From positions 1 through 64,000 of the forward strand of contig JAJYNJ010000054.1 of NCBI GenBank assembly GCA_021786385.1: a stretch of DNA of 64,000 nt, in the 5' to 3' direction. Below the pieces are notes generated by a model. The model ran no database searches. It was not told the DNA's origin and worked only from the letters and a program-made list of their open reading frames with translations. Positions within the stretch are counted from its first letter, which is position 1, and every line of letters begins with the position of its first letter. Source of the DNA: Chloroflexota bacterium (lineage in GTDB: Bacteria; Chloroflexota; Limnocylindria; Limnocylindrales; CSP1-4). The position numbers and the translations under genes are program-made. This document shows positions 1 to 10,413 of the stretch, piece after piece.

Positions 1-251
1 GCTCCTAGTACGAGAGGACCGGAGTGGACGAACCGCTGGTGTGCCAGTTGTCCTGCCAGGGGCATCGCTGGGTAGCTATGTTCGGTCGGGATAAGCGCTG
101 AAAGCATCTAAGTGCGAAGCTCGCCTCAAGATGAGGTTCCCCACCGGGGCAACCGGGTAAGACCGCAGGGAGACCACCTGTTTGATAGGCGGCATGTAGA
201 AGTCGGGCAACCGATGGAGCTGAGCCGTACTAACGGTCGAGGGCTTGACCT
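1..251 (+). rRNA. rrl: 23S rRNA, 3' end (partial)
   Basis: This is the 3' part of domain VI of 23S rRNA, cut by the window edge. The sarcin-ricin loop AGTACGAGAGGACC lies at about 7-20, and the conserved 3' end GGGCTTGACC at about 241-250. The exact 3' end is estimated from the usual bacterial terminus. The 156 bases to 5S contain no tRNA. Confidence 0.95.
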
Positions 252-407
252 CTTTCAGCAGCTGACCCAATGGCAGCTGCGGTGGACCGCGGGTCCATCA
301 CCGTGCCACACCCTGAGGGGTGCGCGGCGCGATCGAAGTCCTTTGGCGGCTGCGCGCGGCTTGGGGCCGCGGCGGCCACTGTCGGTCACGTCATCGCTTC
401 GCACGAA

Positions 408-525
408 CCCTGGTGACTGTAGCGGAGAGGCCACACCCGTTCCCATCCCGAACACGGCAGTTAAGCTCTCCAGCGCCGAAGATACTGAGAGGGCAGCCTT
501 TCGGGAAAATAGGTCGTCGCCAGGG
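408..525 (+). rRNA. rrf: 5S rRNA
   Basis: A 118-nt 5S rRNA. The 5' CCCTGGTGAC pairs with the 3' GTCGCCAGGG as helix I. The conserved internal stretch CCGTTCCCATCCCGAACACG lies between them. A T-run (TTTTT, 526-530) follows directly and may help end the rrn transcript. The order 23S-5S is on the same strand as the downstream genes. Confidence 0.95.
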
Positions 526-561
526 TTTTTGCGTGCCCGGGACGCGTGCTGTCCAGACCAG

Positions 562-567
562 TATGAT
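562..567 (+). promoter_or_regulatory. Putative -10 of the LysM gene, near-leaderless
   Basis: TATGAT lies 7 bases upstream of the ATG at 575, so transcription would start at or next to the start codon. No clear -35 is seen. It resembles other promoters in this window that sit directly on start codons. Confidence 0.45.
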
Positions 568-574
568 CGTCCCT

Positions 575-1492
575 ATGGCCCGCACGCGGACGGAGGAGCC
601 TGGGGATCCCGACGCCGTCTCGCAAACCGCTCCGCCACAAACGCCTGTGTCCTCGATGTCGCCGAGTAAGGCGCTGCCCGCGGCCGCTTGCCCGTACCTG
701 AGCGTGCCCGATGGAGGATACCGGTTCGCCCGGCCAGATCGCGACCATCGCTGTCTTGCTGTGCGCCCCGTCGAGGCGCCGCCGTCCGAGCGCCAACGTC
801 GACTCTGCCTCACGCCGGACCACGGGACCTGCCCCGCCTTCCTGGCTGCGCGTGAGCGGCGCGCCGCCGCGCTCGCGGAGGCGGGGATCTCGCTGGCGGC
901 CCTCGAGTCGTCACGAACGCGGCCGTTCGTGCGGACCACCGCGGTCGTGCTGCTCGGCGGTCGCTCTGCCGGCATCCGCGTCAACCGCGCGTCCCCGGCC
1001 CCGAGCTCGGGCGCGCGCCGCACGGCGTCCGGGTCGGTGAGCGGCCTGGCCACACGCGGCGGACGGCCGACCCGATGGGCCTCGCTACGGGGGCCTGCCG
1101 TGGCGCTCGTGGCGCTCGTGGCGGCGCTGGCTGTCCTCGCCGCGCGCTTGCCGGGTGGGCTGCTGCGATCCCCGCTGGCGGTCAGCGCGCCGCCGACGCT
1201 CGCGGAGCGGACCGCCCAGCCGACCACCCAGGCGACGGTGGGATCGGGGGCCGCGTCCGTCCGGCCCAGCGTGACGCCCGAGCCGACGACGTCGCCGACG
1301 GCCCCCGGTGCGACCCCCTCGGCCGCGCCCGCCGCGTCGAGCCACGCGACGCAGACCTACCGGGTCAAGCCGGGCGACACGTTGACTGCGATCGCCGCCC
1401 GTTTCGGCGTGAGCGTCGCCGACCTGCAGCGGCTGAACGGGATCAAGGATCCGCGTCTGCTGCAGGTCGGCCAGGTGCTGCGGATTCCGTAG
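575..1492 (+). CDS. Membrane-anchored LysM protein with N-terminal Cys-rich module
   Basis: A 305-residue protein. The C-terminal 45 residues (about 261-305) are a typical LysM domain, starting TYRVKPGDTLTAIAARFGVS and ending QVLRIP; LysM binds peptidoglycan or other GlcNAc polymers. A single hydrophobic segment (about 173-192) is followed by a Ser/Thr/Pro/Ala-rich linker, so the LysM domain is probably outside the membrane and the N-terminal half inside. The N-terminal half has four cysteines (C39, C60, C78, C86) in the context CPYL...HRC...CLTPDHGTCPAF. I recall this pattern from Chloroflexota envelope proteins, but its function is unknown to me. The start at 575 (or 563, in frame) was chosen because the open frame upstream runs into 5S rRNA. 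The gene stands alone between 5S rRNA and the rpsA leader. Confidence 0.75.
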   Translation: MARTRTEEPGDPDAVSQTAPPQTPVSSMSPSKALPAAACPYLSVPDGGYRFARPDRDHRCLAVRPVEAPPSERQRRLCLTPDHGTCPAFLAARERRAAALAEAGISLAALESSRTRPFVRTTAVVLLGGRSAGIRVNRASPAPSSGARRTASGSVSGLATRGGRPTRWASLRGPAVALVALVAALAVLAARLPGGLLRSPLAVSAPPTLAERTAQPTTQATVGSGAASVRPSVTPEPTTSPTAPGATPSAAPAASSHATQTYRVKPGDTLTAIAARFGVSVADLQRLNGIKDPRLLQVGQVLRIP

Positions 1493-1652
1493 GTCGAGGT
1501 AGGCGCGCCCGCGGCCCGCGACCTGCCGTATCTCACGGCGACGGTTGCGTGCGGGTCGTGCCCACCTCGGCGAGGCTCAGCGCACGCCGTCCGGCCCGTG
1601 CGTGGCGCAAGGCTCGCGTGGCGCTCGTGGGGGTCGCGCGCCTTGCCGCGTG

Positions 1653-1661
1653 TGGTACGAT
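1653..1661 (+). promoter_or_regulatory. Putative promoter of the rpsA leader (extended -10)
   Basis: TGGTACGAT matches an extended -10 (TGnTAnnaT). The -35 is weak. Transcription from about 1668 would produce a leader of roughly 120 bases before the terminator at 1761-1784. Confidence 0.5.
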
Positions 1662-1667
1662 GCGCGA

Positions 1668-1793
1668 GCCCTGCGAGGGGACAGCAGAAAAGAGCGGCGC
1701 GCCGGGGAGACGGAGGGCGGACGAGTCACCACGACACGGACGAGCAGCCTGCGGAGCCTCAAGCCCGAGCGTCGGCTCGGGCTTTTGTTGTTT
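1668..1793 (+). ncRNA. rpsA leader RNA or small RNA ending in an intrinsic terminator
   Basis: The stretch between the extended -10 and rpsA has no convincing gene. It ends in a 10-bp perfect hairpin, AAGCCCGAGC-GTCG-GCTCGGGCTT (1761-1784), followed by TTGTTGTTT. This has the form of an attenuator in the rpsA 5' UTR. It could equally be a separate small RNA of about 120 nt with its own terminator. I do not recognise an Rfam family. Bases 1493-1652 upstream hold nothing I can name. Confidence 0.45.
1761..1784 (+). terminator. Intrinsic terminator / attenuator upstream of rpsA
   Basis: A perfect 10-bp G+C-rich stem with a GTCG tetraloop. The stem ends in TT and runs into TTGTTGTTT. It lies 42 bases before the rpsA start codon. 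Confidence 0.75.
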
Positions 1794-1826
1794 CACGCCG
1801 GAGCAGGCGTTCACGAGGAGAAGAGA

Positions 1827-3803
1827 TTGAGCCAGGACGAGACGGGCGGGACGGCCGCGCAGGTCGAGGCGACAACGCCGTCGACCGCGTCGGTCGAAGA
1901 GCGCGCCGGTGGGAGTGCCGCCGACGAGCCCGCCGGGGATACGCTGAGCACGAGCGCGAGCGAGGGCACCGCAGCGGTGGGCGACGCCGACGTGACGTCG
2001 GCCGCGGAGACACCGATGAGCGCGGCCGACGCACCGTCGGCGGGTGACCTGACGGGTCCGCAGGAGGCGGCCGCGGAGGCCGTGGCCGCCGCCGCGGCGT
2101 CGCCGACGCCGGCCGAATCCGTGCCGTCGACGGCTGCGCAAGCCGCGGTCGAAGAGGCTGCCGCGGCGCCGGTCGAGCCGGTCGAGCCGGTCGAGCCGGT
2201 CGAGCCGGTCGAGCCGGTTGCCACGGTGAGCACGGTCGACGTGTCGCTCGGCACACCCGAGCACGCTCCGACCTCCGAGCCCCCGGCCTCCGTGGCAGCT
2301 CCGCTGCCCGCGGAACCCGCCCCTGCCGCAACAGCTGCCGCGCCGGCTGCTCAAGTCCCCGTCCCATCGACAGCACCCACGGCGGCGGCCCGGCCTACCC
2401 CGTCGGCCAGCGCCGAAGTCCCACCCCCGGCCTCAGAGGCCGAGTGGTCTGCCGCGCCGGCGGCCGAACCGCCCCCCGCGCCTCGTGAAACCCGCCCCGA
2501 GCCGACCACGATGGCCGAGCTCCTGCAGCAGCAGGAGGGCGACATTCGCTCGTTCAAGCACGGCGATGTGGTTGAGGGCACCGTGGTCCGCGTCGATCGA
2601 GACGAGATCCTGGTCGACATCGGCGCGAAGAGCGAAGGCGTGGTCAGCAACCGCGAGCTGTTCGGCCGCCATGCCGAGAACCAGCCACAGCCGGCGGTCG
2701 GCGACCGGGTCCTCGTCTACGTCCTGCAGCCGGAGTCCAACGAGGGCCATGCGGTCCTCTCGCTCCGGCGCGCCGGCCTCGAGCGCAAATGGCGTGCCAT
2801 GCAGGAACAGCTGGAGGCCGGTGCGATCATCGAGGCTCCGGTCATCGACCACAACAAGGGGGGCTTGATCGTCGACTGCGGTATCCGCGGGTTCGTGCCG
2901 ATCAGCCAGATCGTGGACTTCCCACGGCGTCCGCAGAACGAGCAGCCGCGTGACGCCGCCCAGGAGATCGCCGAGAAGCTGCAGCCGTACGTCGGGCGGC
3001 GGCTCCGGCTCAAGATCCTCGAGGTCAATCGCAAGGCGAATCGCCTGATCCTGTCCGAGAAGGTTGCGCTCTACGAGGAGCGGCGCGAGAAACGCGACGA
3101 GCTCTTCAGCAGCCTGCAGGTTGGCCAGAAGGTGACCGGTACCGTGCGCTCGATCGCGCCGTTCGGCGTCTTCATCGACCTCGGGGGGATCGACGGGCTC
3201 GTCCACAAGAGCGAGCTCTCCTGGAACAAGGTCAACAACCCGGAGGCGGGCTACAAGGTCGGCGACCAGGTCGAGGCCGAGGTCATCGACATCAACCACG
3301 AGCGCGGGCGCATCAGCCTCTCGGTGCGGCGCCTGCAGCCGGACCCCTGGCACTCCACCGTCGCCGACTTCAAGGTCGGGGACATCATCGACGGGACCGT
3401 CACGAAGATCGTCAACTTCGGCGCCTTCGTGCGCGTGCGCGATGGCCTCGAGGGGCTCATCCACATCAGCGAACTGTCCCACCAGCGCGTTGCCCATCCG
3501 AGCGACGTCGTCCACGAGGGGCAGACCCTCAAGCTCAAGATCATCTCGCTCGACTCTGAACGGCATCGCCTGGGGCTGAGCCTCAAGCAGGCTGAAGAGC
3601 CCCCCGCTCGGCCTGCCCCCGAGCCCCGGGAGCGCCGCCCCCGCCAGGAGCGGAGCTACGACATGTCGCAGGCCGTCCAGGAGCCCGAGGGCGGGATCGA
3701 CAACACGCTGGCCGCGGCGTTCGCGCAGGTGCGCCAGCAGGTCGCGGCCGCCGAGGCCGCATCCCCCCGCGGCAACGACGAGGAGAGCGAAAGCCAGGGC
3801 TGA
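1827..3803 (+). CDS. rpsA: Ribosomal protein S1 family, four S1 domains and a long N-terminal extension
   Basis: RNA-binding protein of the S1 family; in the ribosome S1 helps recruit mRNA. A TTG start at 1827 is favoured because GAGGAG lies 6 bases upstream and the frame above it runs through the terminator; this gives 658 residues. Residues 1 to about 235 are Ala/Pro/Glu/Val-rich low complexity, including five tandem VEP repeats. Four S1 domains follow at about 243-315, 329-400, 430-500 and 515-585. The last two are most canonical (GTVRSIAPFGVFIDLGG and GTVTKIVNFGAFVRV). A charged tail ends the protein. Four domains match the shorter S1 type rather than the six-domain E. coli form. A 14-bp stem terminator follows the gene. 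Confidence 0.88.
   Translation: MSQDETGGTAAQVEATTPSTASVEERAGGSAADEPAGDTLSTSASEGTAAVGDADVTSAAETPMSAADAPSAGDLTGPQEAAAEAVAAAAASPTPAESVPSTAAQAAVEEAAAAPVEPVEPVEPVEPVEPVATVSTVDVSLGTPEHAPTSEPPASVAAPLPAEPAPAATAAAPAAQVPVPSTAPTAAARPTPSASAEVPPPASEAEWSAAPAAEPPPAPRETRPEPTTMAELLQQQEGDIRSFKHGDVVEGTVVRVDRDEILVDIGAKSEGVVSNRELFGRHAENQPQPAVGDRVLVYVLQPESNEGHAVLSLRRAGLERKWRAMQEQLEAGAIIEAPVIDHNKGGLIVDCGIRGFVPISQIVDFPRRPQNEQPRDAAQEIAEKLQPYVGRRLRLKILEVNRKANRLILSEKVALYEERREKRDELFSSLQVGQKVTGTVRSIAPFGVFIDLGGIDGLVHKSELSWNKVNNPEAGYKVGDQVEAEVIDINHERGRISLSVRRLQPDPWHSTVADFKVGDIIDGTVTKIVNFGAFVRVRDGLEGLIHISELSHQRVAHPSDVVHEGQTLKLKIISLDSERHRLGLSLKQAEEPPARPAPEPRERRPRQERSYDMSQAVQEPEGGIDNTLAAAFAQVRQQVAAAEAASPRGNDEESESQG
2172..2216 (+). 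repeat. Five tandem 9-bp repeats in rpsA
   Basis: The unit GTCGAGCCG is repeated five times without error and encodes Val-Glu-Pro repeats in the low-complexity N-terminal region of S1. Perfect identity suggests recent slippage expansion. Confidence 0.95.
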
Positions 3804-3824
3804 CGCGCTCCTGATCTCGCGCCG

Positions 3825-3858
3825 AAGACGGCCCGTCGCCCATCCGACGGGCCGTCTT
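3825..3858 (+). terminator. Terminator hairpin after rpsA
   Basis: A perfect 14-bp stem (AAGACGGCCCGTCG / CGACGGGCCGTCTT) with a 6-base loop CCCATC. There is only a short T stretch afterwards (TT). Its position 21 bases after rpsA fits the end of that transcript. Confidence 0.8.
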
Positions 3859-3982
3859 GCGCGCCGCGGCTGGCTCCTTGTGGGGCCTGCCGGTGCCCGT
3901 GCCCAGGGGCGCATCCGGACGCGCCCCGCCGGCGAATCGGGTATCGTGCAGAGCCCCTCGGACTGGCCAGGCCGAAGCCCCG

Positions 3983-3991
3983 TGCTAGGAT
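3983..3991 (+). promoter_or_regulatory. Putative clpC promoter (extended -10)
   Basis: TGCTAGGAT fits the extended -10 pattern seen elsewhere in the window. It lies 53 bases upstream of the clpC ATG, between the rpsA terminator and clpC. I see no CtsR-type heptad operator here. Confidence 0.5.
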
Positions 3992-4044
3992 TGGTGCACA
4001 GGCGGGGACCCGCATAGACCCGCTGGAAGGGCATCTTCGACTCC

Positions 4045-6525
<2,481 letters not shown>

Positions 6526-6528
6526 GAG

Positions 6529-8070
6529 ATGGCGCGGCCCACGAGCCGCTACGTCTGTCAGTCCTGCGGAGAGTCCTTCCTGCGCTGGGAGGGCCAGTGC
6601 CGCTCCTGCGGCGCCTGGAACACGCTCGTGGAGACGCTCGTGCGCCTGCCCGCCCGCGCACGAACGGCCGGCCCCGCTGCGGCTGCCGACGCGGCGCCTC
6701 CCACCCCGATCCGCGATCTCGCGGAGCCGGACCTGGTTCGGCTCCCGACCGGGATCGGCGAGCTCGACCGGGTGCTGGGTGGCGGCCTCGTGCCGGGCAG
6801 CCTCGTGCTGCTCGGCGGCGAGCCGGGGGTCGGGAAATCGACGCTGGTCCTCGCGGCGGCAGCCGGCATCGCCGGGGCAGCTGGGGTCGTTCGGGGAGCG
6901 GGGAACGCTGGGGCTGCGGACTCGGCTGGCGCCGCTGAGGGCGCGCCGTCCAGGGAGCGTCCCACACGGCGCGACGACGCACGCTTGGCGCGTCCTGCGG
7001 GCCGGCCCACCGTGCTCTATGCCAGCGGAGAGGAGTCGACCGGTCAGCTGCGGCTGCGGGCCCGCCGCCTCGGACTGGCCGATGGACCCGCCGGCGAGGC
7101 GATCCTGGTCCTGGCCGAAACCGACGTGGAGCGGATCGTGGAGCGGGCTCGGGCGGCCCGGCCGACGGTGCTGGTCGTCGATTCGATCCAGACGGTGGCG
7201 CTCGACGAGCTCGACGGCCCGCCGGGATCGGTGGGCCAGGTACGCGAGTCGGCGCTCCGGCTGCTGCAGTACGCGAAGAGCGACGGGACGCCCGTGGTGC
7301 TGGTCGGGCACGTCACGAAGGACGGCAGCCTGGCGGGCCCAAAGACGCTCGAGCACCTCGTCGACGCCGTCCTGGCGCTGGAGGGCGAGCGCGGCGGAGG
7401 CATGCGTCTGCTGCGCGCGAGCAAGAACCGCTTCGGCTCGACGGAGGAGGTCGGGGTGTTCGCGATGGGCGAGGACGGTCTACGCGAGGTGGCCGACCCC
7501 GCGCGCGCGTTCCTCGCCGACCCGGAGTCGGCCGCCCCGGGCTCCGCGATCGCGGCCACGCTCGAGGGAAGCCGCCCGCTCCTCGTCGAGGTACAGGCGC
7601 TCGTGGCGCCGGCTGCCTACGGGACCCCGCGCCGGACCGCGAGCGGTCTCGACCAGAACCGGCTCGCGCTGTTGCTCGCGGTGCTGGCGCGCCGGGCCGG
7701 CGTGGCGCTTGCCGCGCACGACGTCTATGCCAGCGTCGCTGGCGGGCTCGCCATCGAAGAACCGGCCCTGGACCTCCCGCTCGCGCTGGCGCTTGCCTCC
7801 TCGCTGCGCGATCGGCCGGTGCTCGCCGGAACCGTGGCCGCGGGAGAGATCGGCCTGCTCGGCGAGCTGCGGCCGGTCGCGGGGCTCGGCCGCCGGCTTC
7901 GGGAGGCCGAGCGGCTGGGGTTCGAGCGGGCGATCGTGCCGTACGGCGGCCGGTCCGGGGAGCCGGTTCCGGAGCAGCTGGCCGGGCTGCGCGTGCTGGC
8001 CTGCCGGACGCTGCGGGAAGCGATTGCCGCCGCGCTGGCGCCCGAGCCGGCGGAGCGGGTCCGGTCCTGA
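6529..8070 (+). CDS. radA: DNA repair protein RadA
   Basis: RecA-like branch-migration ATPase in recombinational repair. The parts are in the family order: an N-terminal C4 zinc finger (C10, C13, C24, C27), Walker A GGEPGVGKST near residues 97-106, the RadA signature KNRFG near 300, and a C-terminal Lon-like domain. The protein is 513 residues, longer than the usual 450-460. The excess is mainly an Ala/Gly-rich insertion at about residues 110-158, between Walker A and the VLYASGEES strand. It starts 3 bases after clpC, the same pair as in Firmicutes. After the gene a GC-rich stretch (8071-8110) can fold, but I do not call a terminator. Confidence 0.95.
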   Translation: MARPTSRYVCQSCGESFLRWEGQCRSCGAWNTLVETLVRLPARARTAGPAAAADAAPPTPIRDLAEPDLVRLPTGIGELDRVLGGGLVPGSLVLLGGEPGVGKSTLVLAAAAGIAGAAGVVRGAGNAGAADSAGAAEGAPSRERPTRRDDARLARPAGRPTVLYASGEESTGQLRLRARRLGLADGPAGEAILVLAETDVERIVERARAARPTVLVVDSIQTVALDELDGPPGSVGQVRESALRLLQYAKSDGTPVVLVGHVTKDGSLAGPKTLEHLVDAVLALEGERGGGMRLLRASKNRFGSTEEVGVFAMGEDGLREVADPARAFLADPESAAPGSAIAATLEGSRPLLVEVQALVAPAAYGTPRRTASGLDQNRLALLLAVLARRAGVALAAHDVYASVAGGLAIEEPALDLPLALALASSLRDRPVLAGTVAAGEIGLLGELRPVAGLGRRLREAERLGFERAIVPYGGRSGEPVPEQLAGLRVLACRTLREAIAAALAPEPAERVRS

Positions 8071-8139
8071 GGGAGCCTCCGCTCGAGGCGGCACCCGAAA
8101 CGCTCCCTGCGCCGGGTGACCGATCCGGCCGAGCCCCTG

Positions 8140-8148
8140 TGGTACGCT
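8140..8148 (+). promoter_or_regulatory. Putative promoter of the PIN-TRAM gene (extended -10)
   Basis: TGGTACGCT lies 10 bases before the ATG at 8159, so any 5' UTR would be only a few bases long. No Shine-Dalgarno sequence precedes this ATG, which fits near-leaderless translation. Confidence 0.55.
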
Positions 8149-8158
8149 CGCCAGCCGG

Positions 8159-9220
8159 ATGTCCAGATTCGTACGAGTGCTGGGCGCGATCCTTGGCATG
8201 CTGGTCGGCCTCCAGCTCGCGTCGACGAACGTGGGGGGGCAGGGGCTGTTCAGCGAGTCGCCCAGCGGCAATTTCCTGCTCGCCGTGTGGGTCGTGGCGT
8301 GGCTCGCGGTCGGCTTCCTCATCTTGCCCTATCTGACGATCGAGCCCGCCATGTGGCTGATCCGCGGCGTGCGGACGCTCTCCACGGGCGAGTTCGTGAC
8401 CGCCATCGCTGGGCTGCTGATCGGGTTGCTGATGGGGCTGTTGCTTGGCTTGCCCCTGGCGCGGTTTCCGGACCCGTACGGACGCTACCTGCCGATCGGC
8501 GTGTCGCTGGTGCTGGGGCTGGGGATGCTCGGCCTGACCGTCGCCAAGCGCCACGACCTCGCCGCGGCGCTCGAAGCGCTCGGCCTCTTTCCCGCCCGTC
8601 GCGAGCCGGCCACCCCGCCCGGCGCGCCGTTCATCGTGGTCGACACGAGCGCCATCATCGACGGGCGCATCGCCGACATCGTGGCGAGTGGCTTCCTGTT
8701 CGGCACGCTGATCGTGCCGCGGTTCGTGCTGGCCGAGCTGCAGTTCATCGCAGACCAGTCCGACGCCCGTAAACGGGCCCGCGGCCGGCGTGGGCTGGAC
8801 ATCCTCAATGAGCTGCGCCGCAGCGACCGCATCCGGGTCGAGATCAGCGAGACCGATCCGCCCGGCATCGCCGAGGTCGACGCCAAGCTCGTGGCCGTCG
8901 CGAAGGCGCGTGGCGGTTCGATCCTGACCAACGACCTGAACCTCAACAAGGTCGCCGAGCTCGAGGGGGTCCGGGTGCTCAACGTGAATTCCCTGGCCAA
9001 CGCGGTCAAGCCGGCGTTCCTGCCGGGCGACCAGATCCGCGTGCACGTCATCCAGGAGGGCAAGGAGCCCGGGCAGGGTGTGGCGTTCCTCGACGATGGG
9101 ACGATGGTGGTGGTCGAAGGCGGCGCGCGGCGGATGGACCGTGAGCTCACCGTGACCGTGACCCGCGTGCTCCAGACGGTGGCCGGCCGCATGGTGTTCG
9201 CGCAACCCGTGGACGACTGA
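8159..9220 (+). CDS. Membrane-anchored PIN-TRAM domain protein (YacL type)
   Basis: The 353 residues hold about four N-terminal membrane helices (within residues 1-140), then a PIN nuclease-like domain starting at about 160 with VVDTSAIIDGR, and a C-terminal TRAM domain (about 288-350) of the kind that binds RNA. The PIN acidic residues are visible as D162 in VVDTS and D in LTNDLNLNK. The order radA-yacL-ispD-ispF is the same as in Bacillus. The physiological substrate is not known to me. The start is set by the adjacent extended -10 and by the hydrophobic segment that begins at once. Confidence 0.88.
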   Translation: MSRFVRVLGAILGMLVGLQLASTNVGGQGLFSESPSGNFLLAVWVVAWLAVGFLILPYLTIEPAMWLIRGVRTLSTGEFVTAIAGLLIGLLMGLLLGLPLARFPDPYGRYLPIGVSLVLGLGMLGLTVAKRHDLAAALEALGLFPARREPATPPGAPFIVVDTSAIIDGRIADIVASGFLFGTLIVPRFVLAELQFIADQSDARKRARGRRGLDILNELRRSDRIRVEISETDPPGIAEVDAKLVAVAKARGGSILTNDLNLNKVAELEGVRVLNVNSLANAVKPAFLPGDQIRVHVIQEGKEPGQGVAFLDDGTMVVVEGGARRMDRELTVTVTRVLQTVAGRMVFAQPVDD

Positions 9221-9221
9221 G

Positions 9222-10400
9222 GTGGAGCGGTCGAGCGGGCTGGCGCCGGGATCGGTCGACGCGGTGATCGTGGCGGCCGGGTCGAGCACGCGCATGGGGG
9301 GCGCCGACAAGCTCAGCGCGCCGCTCGCGGGCCGGCCCCTGCTGGCCTGGACGCTCGACGCGTTCGCCGCTGCGTCGCCGGTGCGCCGGCTCGTCGTGGT
9401 CGCCGCCCCCCACCGCGTCGCGGAACTCGCCGCACAGCCCTGGCTGCGCTCGCGGGGCGCGCGTGTGGTGCCGGGTGGGTCGCGCCGCCAGGAGTCGGTC
9501 GCCGCGGGCGTGGCTGCCACCGAGACGGCCGTGGTGCTGATCCACGACGGCGCCCGTCCGCTGGTCTCCCCCGCGCTCGTCGCGGCGGTGGCCGTCACGG
9601 CGACCGCGCATGGCGCCGCGATCCCTGTGGTCCCCGTAGCCGAAACCCTGAAGCGGGTGGTTGGCGGCCGAGTCGGGGAGACGGTCGACCGGTCTGGCCT
9701 CGCCGCCGCCCAGACGCCCCAGGGTGTCCACCGCGCGCTGCTGGAACGGGCCTGGACGAGCTTCCCGCCCAGAGGGGCGCGGGAGTTCACCGATGAGGCG
9801 GCGCTGCTCGAGGCGGTGGGTATCCCCGTCACGGCCGTGCCCGGCGACGTCACGAACCTCAAGGTGACGCTTCCCGAGGACCTGACCCGCGCCGAGGCGC
9901 TCCTCAGCGCGCGCCTGGGCCTCCCGCGGGTCGGGCACGGTGCGGACGAGCATCCCTTCGGCGAGGGCGGCGGGCTGGCTCTCGGCGGGATCGTGATCCC
10001 CGATGCCCCGCGGTTGCGCGGTCACTCGGACGGCGACGTCGCCCTGCACGCCGTGGCCGACGCGCTGCTCGGTGCGGCGGGGCTCGGGGACCTGGGCCGC
10101 CTCTTCCCCGCCGGGGATCCGACGACGCGTGGGATTGCCAGCGCGGAGCTGCTCCGCACGGTCGTGGAGCGCCTGGCCGCGGCGGGCTGGCGTCCGTCCG
10201 GTGTGGACGTCACGATTCGCGCGGCGCGCCCCCGGCTCGGTGCCCCCCGCCTGGAAGCGATGCGCGACGCCATCGCGCGTCTGCTCGACCTGCCGCCGCA
10301 GCTCGTGGAGGTGAAGGCGTCGAGCGGCAACCTGATCGGGTACGAGGGAGCCGGCCGGGGGGTCGCGGCCACGGCGCTGGCCACGGTGATGCGACGATGA
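9222..10400 (+). CDS. ispDF: Bifunctional IspD-IspF (MEP pathway)
   Basis: This is a fusion of 2-C-methyl-D-erythritol 4-phosphate cytidylyltransferase (residues about 1-228) and 2-C-methyl-D-erythritol 2,4-cyclodiphosphate synthase (about 232-392), steps 3 and 5 of non-mevalonate isoprenoid synthesis. IspD shows AAGSSTRMGG at its nucleotide-binding start and HDGARPLV. IspF shows DEH in GHGADEHPF and HSDGDVALHA as zinc and active-site residues. The usual Mg-binding TTTE loop of IspF reads ASSGN here (N370 at the Glu position). A GTG start lies one base after the PIN-TRAM stop, so the genes are coupled. Confidence 0.93.
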   Translation: MERSSGLAPGSVDAVIVAAGSSTRMGGADKLSAPLAGRPLLAWTLDAFAAASPVRRLVVVAAPHRVAELAAQPWLRSRGARVVPGGSRRQESVAAGVAATETAVVLIHDGARPLVSPALVAAVAVTATAHGAAIPVVPVAETLKRVVGGRVGETVDRSGLAAAQTPQGVHRALLERAWTSFPPRGAREFTDEAALLEAVGIPVTAVPGDVTNLKVTLPEDLTRAEALLSARLGLPRVGHGADEHPFGEGGGLALGGIVIPDAPRLRGHSDGDVALHAVADALLGAAGLGDLGRLFPAGDPTTRGIASAELLRTVVERLAAAGWRPSGVDVTIRAARPRLGAPRLEAMRDAIARLLDLPPQLVEVKASSGNLIGYEGAGRGVAATALATVMRR

Positions 10401-10413
10401 CTTGGTGAGACAG

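Noticed and set aside
251-407. tRNA or small RNA in the 23S-5S spacer
   Set aside because: No cloverleaf can be formed and no anticodon stem is present.
320-574. Upstream extension of the LysM protein into 5S rRNA
   Set aside because: The frame runs through a complete 5S gene; the ATG at 575 with TATGAT in front is much more plausible.
3859-4044. CtsR or CIRCE heat-shock operator upstream of clpC
   Set aside because: No tandem CtsR heptads and no TTAGCACTC inverted repeat were found between the rpsA terminator and clpC.
10401-10413. T-box leader before cysS
   Set aside because: cysS follows ispDF by 13 bases, so no leader RNA fits; no T-box sequence is present.
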